Assembly: GCA_964434425.1 (NCBI GenBank)
Contig: CAYSVH010000001.1
Coordinates: forward strand, 248,001 to 312,000
DNA length: 64,000 bases
Direction of reading: 5' to 3'
From: CALMEC01 sp964434425
GTDB taxonomy: Bacteria; Actinomycetota; Thermoleophilia; Miltoncostaeales; Miltoncostaeaceae
Part shown: positions 7,983-16,658 of the stretch, piece by piece
How positions within the stretch are numbered: the stretch's first letter is position 1
Layout: each line of letters opens with the position of its first letter
The notes under the pieces: generated by a model
What the model saw: the letters and a program-made list of their open reading frames with translations, nothing else
Databases searched by the model: none
What the model was told of the DNA's origin: nothing
Position numbers and translations under genes: made by a program

Positions 7983-8771
7983 ATGTCTCGACCGGCACGT
8001 GTGCTGGTGCTCGCAAATCAAAAGGGTGGAGTCGCGAAGACGACGACCACGCTCAATTTGGGCGTCGCCCTGAAGGAGCGCGGGGCCCGTGTGCTCGCCC
8101 TCGACCTCGATCCGCAGAGCAACCTGTCGATGAGCCAGGGGATCGACGTCGACACGCTCGAGACCACCATGTACGACGTGCTCGTTCACGGCACGCCGCT
8201 GTCCGAGACCATCGAGGCGCGGGAGGTCGACATCGCGCCGGCCGGCATCGAGCTCGCGGGAGCCGAGATCGCGCTCTCGGCGATGATCGGCCGCGAGCGT
8301 CAACTCGAACGGGCCGTCAAGCCCTACCTCGACCTCTACGACTACATCCTGGTCGACACACCGCCCTCGTTGGGGCTCCTCACGATCAACGCCATGGTCG
8401 CGGCCGACGGCGTGATCGTCCCCGTCCAGTGCGAGTACCTCTCCCTCCGTGGCCTGGGCCTGCTCCAGAAGACGCTCGGCCAGATCCGGGAGCACCTCAA
8501 TCCGCGGGTGGAGATCGCCGGGATCATCCCGACGATGTACGACGGCCGGACCGTCCACGGCCGCGAGGCGGTCATGCTCCTCGAGGAGGGCTTCGGGGAT
8601 ATCGTCTTTCAAACGCGTATCGGCAAGACCATCAAGTTTGCCGAGGCCCCGGTTTCGGGCAAGAGCGTAATCGCCTACGATCGACAGAGTCAGGCGGCGC
8701 GGTGGTACCGTCGACTGGCGGACGAGGTGATCGCGCGTGACCCGCGCAACGAGGTGATGAGGGCAGCATGA
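7983..8771 (+). CDS. parA: ParA/Soj-family ATPase
   Basis: 262 residues. It has the deviant Walker A of the ParA/MinD family, KGGVAKTT at 14-21 (two lysines), Walker A' DLDPQSN and Walker B YILVDTPPS. ParA-type ATPases form ATP-dependent dimers that position chromosomes, plasmids or protein complexes on the nucleoid. No parB gene or parS-like site is next to it. Instead it overlaps the ftsZ start by 4 bases (ATGA), so its most likely job is positioning the division machinery rather than chromosome partition. That is an inference from context. Confidence 0.92.
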   Translation: MSRPARVLVLANQKGGVAKTTTTLNLGVALKERGARVLALDLDPQSNLSMSQGIDVDTLETTMYDVLVHGTPLSETIEAREVDIAPAGIELAGAEIALSAMIGRERQLERAVKPYLDLYDYILVDTPPSLGLLTINAMVAADGVIVPVQCEYLSLRGLGLLQKTLGQIREHLNPRVEIAGIIPTMYDGRTVHGREAVMLLEEGFGDIVFQTRIGKTIKFAEAPVSGKSVIAYDRQSQAARWYRRLADEVIARDPRNEVMRAA

Positions 8772-10480
8772 GCGAGAAGAAATCGAGCATGAGGGAGGGG
8801 CCGCTCAGCGATCTCTTCCGCCCGACGGACCGTGACACGGAGCCACCCGCCCCGGAGACGGAGCCCCCCGCCTGGGGTCGCGACACGCCGACCTTCGGCG
8901 AGCGGTCCAACTATCTCGCCGTCATCAAGTGCGTGGGCGTCGGTGGTGCCGGCGTCAACGCCATCAACCGCATGATCGAGGCCGGTATCCGCGGCGTCGA
9001 GTTCATCGCGGTGAACACCGATCGGCAGTCGCTCGACGCGACCGACGCCGACATCCGCATCCCCGTGGGAATGGACCTGACGCGTGGCCGCGGCACCGGG
9101 GGCGATCCCGCCCTGGGCGAGCAGGCCATGCGCGAGAGCGAGGACCAGCTGCGTCGTGCGCTGCGTGGTGCGGACCTGGTGTTCATCGCCACCGGCGAGG
9201 GCGGCGGCACCGGCACCGGCGGCGCGCCGGTCGTGGCCAAGCTCGCCCGTGAGATGGGCGCGCTCACCATCGCGGTCGTCACCCGTCCGTTCGGCTTCGA
9301 GGGCTCCCGTCGCGGCGGCATGGCCGATCAGGGCGTCGCGCTCCTGCGCGAGCAGGCCGACACCATCATCGTCATCCAGAACGACCGCCTCCTCTCCGTG
9401 CTGGAGAAGGGCGTCTCGATGGTCGACGCGTTCCGGGTCTGCGACGACCTGCTGCGCCAGGGTGTGCAGGGCATCACCGACCTGATCACCCTTCCGGGGC
9501 TCATCAACCTCGACTTCGCCGACGTGCGCACCGTCGTCCGCGGCGCCGGCACGGCCCTCCTGGGCATCGGGTTCGCCAGCGGCGCCAATCGCGCCGAGGA
9601 GGCCGCTCTCTCGGCCATCAGCTCACCTCTCCTCGAGACGCCGATCGACGGCGCACGGGGCATCCTCCTGGGCATCACCGGTGGCCCGGACCTCTCGCTC
9701 AGCGAGATCAGCCGCGCGGCCAAGGTCGTCTCGGACGCGGCCGACCCGGAGGCCAACATCATCTTCGGTGCCACGGTCGACCCCGAGCTCGAGGGCAAGG
9801 TGTGGGTGACCGTCGTCGCAGCGGGCTTCAGCGGTCGCCGCACCGCCCAGGCGCGCCAGGTGGAGGAGCGCACCGCCCCGCCTGCGCAGCCCGGCATCGG
9901 CCGGTCCGAGCCCCGCCTCACGGGACCGGCTCCCGTCGCGACGGGCGGTCCCAGGGAGCCGTCCGCTCCGATCTTCCCGCCGGTCGCGTCCCCGACCCCG
10001 CCGCCTGCGCCCGCGTCGTCGTCATCGGAGCCGTCGTCTGAAGAGCCCCCCAAGGGCCCGTCGTTCACGGATGTCGGAGCGCCGGACGCACCGGATGAGC
10101 CACCGGAGGCCCCGGATCTCACCGCGCTCACCGATGAGGCCCGCGCCGAGTCCCAGAACGAGCCCCCGGAGGTCGATCCGGCCATGACCGTGCTCTTCGG
10201 GGAGGGCGGCGACCTGGATCAGCCGACGCTCCTCCAGCGACCCGAGCCGGAGTCATCGCCGAAGCCCGAGCCCGTCCCGGACCCGGAGCCTGCATCGGAG
10301 GAAGAGGATTCGGCGCCCGAGCCGCCCGCGGTCGAGGACGTCGAGACGGCGGATGACGATCCGAAGGCCGAGGAGCCGGGGAACGAGGGCAAGAAGAAGG
10401 ACGGCGGCGGTAACCCGGTGACCCAGCTCTTCAAGACGCTGAAGCGCGACAAGGACGACGAACCGCCCTCCTCACGCTGA
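8768..10480 (+). CDS. ftsZ: Cell-division tubulin homologue FtsZ with a long acidic C-terminal tail
   Basis: 570 residues, longer than the usual 350-420. An N-terminal extension of about 48 polar residues precedes the GTPase domain, which starts at AVIKCVGVGGAGVNAI. The tubulin signature GGGTGTG is at 145-151 and the T7 synergy loop NLDFADV at 247-253, so GTP binding and hydrolysis residues look intact. The globular part ends near 358. A roughly 210-residue Pro/Glu/Asp-rich tail follows, ending in a basic-hydrophobic stretch VTQLFKTLKRDK. The standard C-terminal peptide (acidic residue, IPxFLR) that binds FtsA/SepF is not recognisable. It is not in a dcw cluster here but sits between parA and a gamma-glutamyltransferase gene. 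Whether it is the only FtsZ or a second paralogue cannot be decided from this window. Confidence 0.92.
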   Translation: MSEKKSSMREGPLSDLFRPTDRDTEPPAPETEPPAWGRDTPTFGERSNYLAVIKCVGVGGAGVNAINRMIEAGIRGVEFIAVNTDRQSLDATDADIRIPVGMDLTRGRGTGGDPALGEQAMRESEDQLRRALRGADLVFIATGEGGGTGTGGAPVVAKLAREMGALTIAVVTRPFGFEGSRRGGMADQGVALLREQADTIIVIQNDRLLSVLEKGVSMVDAFRVCDDLLRQGVQGITDLITLPGLINLDFADVRTVVRGAGTALLGIGFASGANRAEEAALSAISSPLLETPIDGARGILLGITGGPDLSLSEISRAAKVVSDAADPEANIIFGATVDPELEGKVWVTVVAAGFSGRRTAQARQVEERTAPPAQPGIGRSEPRLTGPAPVATGGPREPSAPIFPPVASPTPPPAPASSSSEPSSEEPPKGPSFTDVGAPDAPDEPPEAPDLTALTDEARAESQNEPPEVDPAMTVLFGEGGDLDQPTLLQRPEPESSPKPEPVPDPEPASEEEDSAPEPPAVEDVETADDDPKAEEPGNEGKKKDGGGNPVTQLFKTLKRDKDDEPPSSR

Positions 10481-12006
10481 TGCCCGCGGGTATCGTCGCC
10501 GCCGGCCATCGTGAGTCGGCACGCGCCGGTGCCACGATTCTCTCGCGCGGAGGGAACGCGGTCGATGCCGCTGCGGCGGCGGCCTGCGCCGCCTCCATGG
10601 CCGAGAACCCGCTGACCGGGCCGGGAGCAGGTGGTTTCCTGCTCTTCCGTCCGCCCGGCGGCGAGCCGAAGGTCATCGACTTCTTCGTCCAGGTGCCCGG
10701 ACAGGGGCCCGACGGCCGCCGACTGGACGAGTCGATGCTCGACTCGTTCACCGTCCCCTTCGGCGGGGCCGACCAGGTGTTCCACATCGGCCCGGCCTCC
10801 GTCGCCGTGCCGGGCTTCCTCCACGGCATCGCCCACGCCGTCGAGAACCATGGCCGGCTGTCGCTCACCGAGATCGTCGAACCCGTGTGCCGTCTCGCGC
10901 GCGACGGCGTGCGCCTGACGGCCGAGATCGACTTCCTGTACCGGATCCTCGAGGCCATGCTGGTCTTCACACCGCATGCCCGGGAGATCTACGCGCCCGA
11001 CGGTGCGCTCCTCGGCGAGGGTGATGTCCTCCGGGTGCCCGAGCTCGCCGAGACCTTCGAGCTCTTCGCCGCCGAGGGTGCACGCGCCATGAGCCACGGT
11101 CCGATCGGGCACGCCGTCCTCGAGCACCTCGGTGACGTGGGCCTCGTCACCGAGACGGATCTCGCCGAGTACCACGTCATCGAACGTGAACCCCTCCGCC
11201 TGCACCGCTCGGACTACGAGGTGATCACCAACGCGCCGCCGTCCGCCGGCGGCATCCTCATCCTGGCGGCGCTGGCCACCATCGACCCGGGCTCCGTCAC
11301 CACGGACGCGGGGTTCTACCGGGCGGTGGCCGCCGGGGGCGTCGCGGCGAACGAGCTCAGGGACGTGACGTTCCTCGACGCCCTCCGCCAGCCGGGCATC
11401 ATCGAACGGGTCCTCGGCGCCATCACGCGGAAGCCCACCGGAACGACCAACGTGAGCGTGATCGACGCCGACGGAGGCATGGCCACGTTGTCGTCCTCTC
11501 TCGGCTCCGGCGGTGGCGTCGTGGTCCCGGGCACCGGGATCCTCCTCAACAACATGTCGGGTGAGCAGGACCTCAATCCCGCGGGCTTCGGTCTCATCGA
11601 ACCCGGGCTGCGCATGACGTCGATGATGTCGCCGACGCTCGTCATCCGGGACGGGGAACCGGCGCTCGCGCTCGGCTCGGCGGGGTCGAATAGGCTTCGG
11701 TCCGCGATCCTCCAGACGCTCGTGAGCGTCATGGACGGCGGTCTGGATGTCGCATCGGCCGTCGACCGTGCGCGCGTGCACCCGGAGGACGGTCGCGTTG
11801 ACGTCGAGTTCGGGGTACCCGAGGAGGTTTGCGCCGCATTGGAGAGGGATGGACATGAGCTTCGCCGGTGGGATCACCGGAACCTGTTCTTCGGTGGCGT
11901 CTCGGCCGTCTCCCGTCGGGACGGCGTCCTGTCGGGCGCCGGTGACCCCCGCCGCGGCGGTGCCGCCGCCGTCGTGACCGAGGACGGAGAGGTCAGGGAC
12001 CTGTGA
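10480..12006 (+). CDS. ggt: Gamma-glutamyltransferase family protein (Ntn hydrolase)
   Basis: 508 residues. The N-terminal part GIVAAGHRESARAGATILSR and GNAVDAAAAA, and PGAGGFLL, are typical of the family. The self-cleavage/catalytic threonine is in PTGTTNVSVIDADGG (Thr322), and the C-terminal small-subunit motifs GTGILLNNM and PGLRMTSMMSPT follow. The enzyme transfers or hydrolyses gamma-glutamyl groups (for example glutathione or gamma-glutamyl amides). No signal peptide is seen, so it is predicted to be cytoplasmic, unlike many secreted GGTs. Its ATG overlaps the ftsZ stop by 1 base (TGATG). The true substrate is not evident. Confidence 0.88.
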   Translation: MPAGIVAAGHRESARAGATILSRGGNAVDAAAAAACAASMAENPLTGPGAGGFLLFRPPGGEPKVIDFFVQVPGQGPDGRRLDESMLDSFTVPFGGADQVFHIGPASVAVPGFLHGIAHAVENHGRLSLTEIVEPVCRLARDGVRLTAEIDFLYRILEAMLVFTPHAREIYAPDGALLGEGDVLRVPELAETFELFAAEGARAMSHGPIGHAVLEHLGDVGLVTETDLAEYHVIEREPLRLHRSDYEVITNAPPSAGGILILAALATIDPGSVTTDAGFYRAVAAGGVAANELRDVTFLDALRQPGIIERVLGAITRKPTGTTNVSVIDADGGMATLSSSLGSGGGVVVPGTGILLNNMSGEQDLNPAGFGLIEPGLRMTSMMSPTLVIRDGEPALALGSAGSNRLRSAILQTLVSVMDGGLDVASAVDRARVHPEDGRVDVEFGVPEEVCAALERDGHELRRWDHRNLFFGGVSAVSRRDGVLSGAGDPRRGGAAAVVTEDGEVRDL

Positions 12007-12317
12007 GCGACGACGACTTCATCTATCCCGTCACCGTGGGCGGCGTCGACTACGTGCTGGCGCCGCAGCCGATCCGCACCAGCCTGACCGATTCGCCGGC
12101 GGCCATGTGGGGCTTCCAGGTGCACGTGCTCAGGGACGGGGAGCTTCTCGGCATCAAGACGTGCTTCGTGGGACGCGTCCGCGTCCACTCCATCAACCCG
12201 GACGTGGTCGACGGACCGATGTCGCAGCTCGCCCCGATCGTCTACGACGTGGCGGTCGGCAAGGTCACCGAGCGCCTCGAAGAGGGCGCGCCGGAGGACG
12301 AGATCCTCTTCGCATGA
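12003..12317 (+). CDS. Small conserved-looking hypothetical protein
   Basis: 104 residues, soluble, acidic, with no signal peptide or membrane segment. A hydrophobic-charged alternation (MWGFQVHVLRDGELLGIKTCF) suggests a small beta-rich fold. The GTG start overlaps the upstream stop (GTGA), and its own stop overlaps the next ATG (ATGA), so it is translated within the parA-ftsZ operon. I do not recognise the family. Confidence 0.75.
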   Translation: MSDDDFIYPVTVGGVDYVLAPQPIRTSLTDSPAAMWGFQVHVLRDGELLGIKTCFVGRVRVHSINPDVVDGPMSQLAPIVYDVAVGKVTERLEEGAPEDEILFA

Positions 12318-13474
12318 GGTGGCGTCATCGCCTTCTCGTCGCCCTCACATGTATGGTCGCGGCCGCGGCCGCACCGGTGGCTCTTGCCCAGGACGAGGCG
12401 GCGGAGGGGCCGTCCATCCTGCACATCCGCGAGGGCGCCGCGGACGCCGAGACCGCGGCCCGGATCACCGCGGTCAACGAACAGTGGATGCGCGAGAACC
12501 CGGGAAGGACCCCGGTTCTGCGCGAGGAGTACCGCCCGGAGGGCTCGGCGCTCCTCTGGCGCTTCTACCGCAACCAGGGCTTCTTCCCGAACTGGGTCAC
12601 CGCCGCGCGCGACGTGCTGCGCCGTCAGCGGGCCGGGGAGGCCGGGCGGGGCCGGGCCTCGGTCGACGAGATCGTCTCGTACAGTGCGCGGCGTGTCGCT
12701 CCGGACGGCACCGTGTTCCGCATGAACGACAGCGTCTATCTGTCGACCGACAGCACCGCGCCGCCGTGGCGCGACGCGATGGGGCAGGGCCTCATCCTCA
12801 CGACGCTCATCCCGACGCTCGACGAGAACTCAACCGAGCGGGAGCGGGGCCGCATCCACGCCCTCGCCACCGAGTACCTCAACTCGTTCGCCGTGGACTG
12901 GCGTGACGGAGGTGTGGCCACCGACGGCAAGGCGGGCGGGATGTGGTTCCTCGAGTACGCCACCCCGCGTGGCGACCAGTCGCGCATCCTGAACGGCTTC
13001 GCCCAGTCCATCGTGAGCCTGGACCGGTTCGCCACCCAGGCGGATGCGCTTGCGGCGGAGGACCCCCGCTGGGCCGAGCTCCGCGACCGTGCCCGCGAGT
13101 ACGTCTACCAGGCCGCCCTTGAGGTCGACCACCATCTCGACGTCTACGACCTGAACAACGGTCTGTCGCGCTACAGCCTGAGGAGCATGGACCCGGCGCC
13201 CGAGACCTACCAGGTCTACCACCGCCAGTTGCTGCAGCTCCTGCAGAACATCGACTACCTGCCGCAGGAGTGGCGCGACCACTTCGACCGTGTGCGGGTT
13301 TCATGGGGCGGCGAGGATCTGGGCGGCTCGGGCCGTTCGTGGTGGCAGTGGACGCTCGTCGCGGTCGTCGTGCTCGCGGTTGTGCTGATCGTCCTGCGCA
13401 TCCGTGCGCGCCGGCTCCGTATGCGCCGTCGGCGTCGGCAGATCATCGATCACGGGGTGCCGCCGCCGACGTAG
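12314..13474 (+). CDS. Membrane-anchored D-glucuronyl C5-epimerase-like protein
   Basis: 386 residues. A signal peptide (about 1-24, ending ALAQ) is followed by an extracellular helical domain and a C-terminal membrane segment (about 338-362) with a strongly basic cytoplasmic tail (RARRLRMRRRRR). The central region has features of the C5-epimerase C-terminal (alpha/alpha toroid) domain: AGGMWFLEYATPRGDQSRILNGFAQSIVSLDRFA and LEVDHHLDVYDLNNGLSRYSLRSM. It would act on a surface or exported polysaccharide. It is the last gene of the parA-ftsZ-ggt run, joined by an ATGA overlap. Assignment is at domain level, and activity on uronic acids is inferred. Confidence 0.75.
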   Translation: MRWRHRLLVALTCMVAAAAAPVALAQDEAAEGPSILHIREGAADAETAARITAVNEQWMRENPGRTPVLREEYRPEGSALLWRFYRNQGFFPNWVTAARDVLRRQRAGEAGRGRASVDEIVSYSARRVAPDGTVFRMNDSVYLSTDSTAPPWRDAMGQGLILTTLIPTLDENSTERERGRIHALATEYLNSFAVDWRDGGVATDGKAGGMWFLEYATPRGDQSRILNGFAQSIVSLDRFATQADALAAEDPRWAELRDRAREYVYQAALEVDHHLDVYDLNNGLSRYSLRSMDPAPETYQVYHRQLLQLLQNIDYLPQEWRDHFDRVRVSWGGEDLGGSGRSWWQWTLVAVVVLAVVLIVLRIRARRLRMRRRRRQIIDHGVPPPT

Positions 13475-13711
13475 GCGTGGCCGTTCGCCGTGGCGCGTCC
13501 GGCCGACGCGGGGGCGTGGTGCGCAGGTCCGGTGGGACGGACGAAGCGCTCGTCGAGCAGGGCGGCCTCGCGGAGGGCGGATCCTGTACCAGGGGTACGG
13601 TGGCAGGGCTGACCGGTACGGCAACCGCCGACGCGCTCGCCGCGGGGTGACGGAGTGACCCCGGCGCTCCTGGCGAACCGTGCGCCCGTCACGGGCGACG
13701 CGGCGGCCCTC

Positions 13712-13740
13712 GCAAGTCTGGTGCCAGGCACCAGACTTGC
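13712..13740. repeat. Intergenic palindrome, copy C
   Basis: A perfect 29-bp palindrome: arms 13712-13725 and 13727-13740 around a central A. The inner core GGTGCC-A-GGCACC is the same as in copy A, while the outer arms (GCAAGTCT / AGACTTGC) differ completely from copy A yet remain complementary to each other. Confidence 0.88.
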
Positions 13741-13807
13741 ACCCATCGATCACGTCGACAGAAGTCCCGCAGGAGCAGGCACTTTGATTTCGTGCCATTT
13801 GATACTC

Positions 13808-13836
13808 GCAAGTTAAGTGCCTGGCACCAGACTTGC
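13808..13836. repeat. Intergenic palindrome, copy D
   Basis: Arms 13808-13821 and 13823-13836 surround a central T. The right arm is identical to that of copy C, and the left arm has three mismatches (GTTAAG instead of GTCTGG). It lies 96 bp from copy C in the same gap. Confidence 0.82.
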
Positions 13837-13889
13837 GCGGCCTCGGTTTGACGACGATCATCCGATGGGTTCCGGGCGCCCGTCGCGGA

Positions 13890-15068
13890 CTACAGCGGCG
13901 GCAGTTCCGCGAGCGTGTCCAGTCCGTCCAGCAGACCTGTGAGCCACCACGCGTAGTCATGACCGCCCGGGTACTCCTGCTCGATCACCTCGGCCGACGA
14001 GGCGCGGCACATGTCGGCAAACCGGCGGCCGAGCGGACCCAGCACCTGCTCCTGTCGTCCGTACTGGATGACGAGGCGCCGGCCGCCGAGGGACATCCCC
14101 GCCACCTGCTCCATCAGTGCGCCGCCCTCGGTCCGAGGTGTGCCCTCCGGCGCGCCGTGCCAGTACGACCCCGACTGAGCGATCGCCGTCCGCACCAGGT
14201 ACGGGGCGTGGACGACGCACGATGCGGCCGCCAGGCCACCCAGGCTCTGGCCGCAGACGATGACCCTCTCGCGGGCCGTGATGTCCCGAAGGCCCGCATC
14301 CCGGCAGGCGGTGATCACGTCCTCCAGGGCACGGCACACCCGCTCCACGTCGGGCAGGAACGTCACGCGCTCCGGGCGCGGACCCGAACCCACGAGCACC
14401 GCCGCGGTCGCCGGGCCGCCCAGCCGGCGGAGGGCCTCCTCCACGGGAAGCCCGTTCCACGCCTCGCCGTCGAACATGACGATGAGCCGCTGCGCCTCGT
14501 CATCCGGGAGGACAAGGCGCGCCCACGGTGCGGGTGACGCCGCACGGAGATCGAGTTCGCGGCTCTCGTAGCTCCGCCGGGGCGGCGTATCGACCAGTTC
14601 GGCCGCGTTGTGCCCGCTCCGGGGCATGCGCAGGACGGAGCTCATCGTTCCCAGTGGGTTGGGGATCCGCTCGGGGTTCAGGGGGTCGGGCCGGCCGGCC
14701 TCGTGGATGGCGCGCCACCCCTCGCGGGTCTCTCCCGGGTGCCGGGGGATCTCGGGCATCCAGACGATGCGGTAGCTCGCCACGAGATCGTCCGGAAGGA
14801 GGTAGCCCACCGCGGCCACGCCCGTGTCGCCGATCCACTCCATGCGGGCGGGGCCGATGTCCTCGCGGTGCGCGTCGGTGATCGAGTTCAGGTGCACCAT
14901 GACCTCGCCGTCACGGCGCGCCGGGTCGTCCGGTTGCCAGGCGAACGTCACCTCGCACATTCCTGGGAGGTGCGACGGCACGATCTCGGGAAGACGGCGC
15001 GGAAGCCTCATTCCATGACGGATCCTGCGGATGAGGTCCGTCTCGACGCGCTCGGGAGGGACCCTCAT
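13890..15068 (-). CDS. Enterochelin-esterase-like alpha/beta hydrolase
   Basis: 392 residues from the ATG at 15068. The N-terminal domain (about 30-190) resembles the Fes/IroE N-terminal immunoglobulin-like domain (ARMEWIGDTGVAAVGYLLPDD...YRIVWMPE). The C-terminal esterase domain has the nucleophile elbow GQSLGG and the catalytic His in GGHDYAWW; the Asp/Glu member is not pinned down. There is no signal peptide, so it is cytoplasmic. Fes-type enzymes hydrolyse ferric enterobactin-type siderophore esters, but no siderophore genes are adjacent, and a general esterase role is possible. It is the last gene of a minus-strand run from 18377. Confidence 0.85.
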   Translation of the reverse strand: MRVPPERVETDLIRRIRHGMRLPRRLPEIVPSHLPGMCEVTFAWQPDDPARRDGEVMVHLNSITDAHREDIGPARMEWIGDTGVAAVGYLLPDDLVASYRIVWMPEIPRHPGETREGWRAIHEAGRPDPLNPERIPNPLGTMSSVLRMPRSGHNAAELVDTPPRRSYESRELDLRAASPAPWARLVLPDDEAQRLIVMFDGEAWNGLPVEEALRRLGGPATAAVLVGSGPRPERVTFLPDVERVCRALEDVITACRDAGLRDITARERVIVCGQSLGGLAAASCVVHAPYLVRTAIAQSGSYWHGAPEGTPRTEGGALMEQVAGMSLGGRRLVIQYGRQEQVLGPLGRRFADMCRASSAEVIEQEYPGGHDYAWWLTGLLDGLDTLAELPPL

Positions 15069-15141
15069 CGCGGCCACCGGACCCCCGCACGGGATGCGGC
15101 GTCCGATGTCGTCTGAACGACGCAATATGGTGAGCGGCCGC

Positions 15142-15786
15142 TCACCGTCGGCCGGTGCTGAAGTGCTGGTAGTCCCTGTCGCCGTACCAGCGTCCACCCC
15201 AGTCCCAGCCCTCGGCGGTGAACGCCCGCACGATCGCGCGGCCCTCGACGGCCATGCCGGGCCGGGGGCGGCGATTGATGTACGGGATGCTGCGCCGATG
15301 CGACGTGCGGCCGCGCGAGACGTACGGGTTCTCGATGGGGTTGATGTCGATGGCACGACCGTACGCATGCAGTGACCAGCGGCGGCTGCCGTCGACGTAA
15401 CGGCAGTTGAAGGCACTCGTGTTGTCGGCCTCGATCGACCGGAAGTCGCTACCGTCGAACCGCTCGACGGGAACCATCCAGCGGATGGGGACGCGTGCGG
15501 CATGCAGGCGGCGCATGATGCGGACGACGGGGCCGGCCACATCACGGTGCACGACCAGCCGTCCGGTGCGCGTCGTGCGCTCGAAGGTCCAGTGGGTCAC
15601 CCGGATGACGCGCAGATCGTTCAGTCCGACGGGGCATCCGGGGCGCCAGACCGACGGGGTCATGGCGCGTCGCTCCTCGGCGGTGAGGCGCGCGACGGAT
15701 GCCTCGAAGGCATTCGACGCGGTCGCCGCCGAAGGGGCTGACGCGAGGATGATCGCGATCAGAAGGGGGGAGAGGACGCGGCCCAT
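15142..15786 (-). CDS. Secreted M15-type D-Ala-D-Ala carboxypeptidase-like protein
   Basis: 214 residues from the ATG at 15786. A signal peptide (about 1-24, ending ATAS) precedes a zinc peptidase domain of the M15/DD-carboxypeptidase-like class. The SxHxxGxAxD motif appears as SLHAYGRAIDIN, the third metal ligand in DYQHFS, and the C-terminal WDWGGRW block is typical of M15C. It would trim peptide side chains of peptidoglycan outside the membrane. Its ATG overlaps the stop of the upstream glycosylase gene by 1 base. Confidence 0.85.
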   Translation of the reverse strand: MGRVLSPLLIAIILASAPSAATASNAFEASVARLTAEERRAMTPSVWRPGCPVGLNDLRVIRVTHWTFERTTRTGRLVVHRDVAGPVVRIMRRLHAARVPIRWMVPVERFDGSDFRSIEADNTSAFNCRYVDGSRRWSLHAYGRAIDINPIENPYVSRGRTSHRRSIPYINRRPRPGMAVEGRAIVRAFTAEGWDWGGRWYGDRDYQHFSTGRR

Positions 15787-16658
15787 CAGCGCCATCCACC
15801 CCCGGCACGGCGTCGGACCTGCGGGTGTGCATCCGTCACGCCGTCCGCCCGTGCATGGCGGCGCACGCGCGCCAGCGGATGGCGCATCAGATGCGTGGAC
15901 GCGATGCCGGCCCACGGGTCGTAGCGCGAGAGGAGCTCCGCCGAATCGTCGGCCGTTGCCGGGCGTCCCAGGAGGTTGGCGGTGAGCCGGATGAGGTTCA
16001 GGTCACCCACGAGCCCCACGTCGTAGCGCCCGAGCCCCGCCGATGCGATCACGCCGACCGACCACGGGCCGATCATGCGCTCGCGCTCCAGGCGGCCGCA
16101 GAGTCCCTCGCGCGTCTCGCCGTGAAGCGCCTCAAGATCCACGTGGCGCAGGAGGCGGCCGAGGGCCGACGCCCGCTTGGGATGGAGGCCGCATGCCACG
16201 TAGTCCGCGACCGAGAGCGACGCCAGGTCGTCCTGGCCGGGCGGAAGAGCGAGCCCCGCGTGCTCACGTCCGACGCGCCGCAGCACCCGTCGTTCGATGA
16301 GAAGCGCCTCGCGCGCCGTGATCAGCTGCCCGGCGAAGGCCTTCAGCACGGAATGCGCCACCGTCGCCGTGCGCAGCGTGCGCACGCCCCGGGCCTGCGC
16401 CACACGGGAGTGAAGCAGCGGGTCGTCCCGCACGGATTCGGCGAAGGGCGTCGTGTCGTCGTCGACGGCCAGAATGAACCGCAGCCGCGTCAGCGACGCC
16501 TCGACGTCCGCCGCCTCCAGCGTCGCGATGACCTCGCCGCCCGGCCGCTGCCCGACACGCGCGCGGGTGGGGTTGGCACCGGTGTCGAACACCAGCTCGA
16601 CGCCGCCGTTCCTGAGATGCCGGCGCGTCGTGTCGGCGAGACCGCCGACGGTGGACAC
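15786..16658 (-). CDS. AlkA-like DNA-3-methyladenine glycosylase (HhH-GPD)
   Basis: 290 residues from the first canonical start, a GTG at 16658. The HhH-GPD core is visible as GLCGRLERERMIGPWSVGVIASAGLGRYDVGLVGDLNL, with the catalytic aspartate in the final segment (DVGLVGD). Such enzymes excise alkylated purines in base-excision repair. The frame is open for 17 further codons upstream (ITPRGPYSL looks like the family N-terminus), and a good AAGG site sits at 16708-16711 with an ATC codon at 16698-16700. The GTG at 16658 has no ribosome site. A non-standard start is therefore possible. Confidence 0.82.
   Translation of the reverse strand: MSTVGGLADTTRRHLRNGGVELVFDTGANPTRARVGQRPGGEVIATLEAADVEASLTRLRFILAVDDDTTPFAESVRDDPLLHSRVAQARGVRTLRTATVAHSVLKAFAGQLITAREALLIERRVLRRVGREHAGLALPPGQDDLASLSVADYVACGLHPKRASALGRLLRHVDLEALHGETREGLCGRLERERMIGPWSVGVIASAGLGRYDVGLVGDLNLIRLTANLLGRPATADDSAELLSRYDPWAGIASTHLMRHPLARVRRHARADGVTDAHPQVRRRAGGGWR

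Larger units (their letters stand above)
13475..13889. other. 415-bp intergenic region between convergent operons
   Basis: It contains two copies of the TGCC-W-GGCA palindrome and a third weaker inverted repeat (GGCAC 13778-13782 with GTGCC 13792-13796). No convincing gene was found. The centre (about 13770-13820) is noticeably AT-richer than its surroundings. Confidence 0.6.

Noticed and set aside
8768..10480. CetZ or tubulin-like protein other than FtsZ
   Set aside because: The GGGTGTG and NLDFADV motifs and their spacing match FtsZ proper; only the extensions are unusual.
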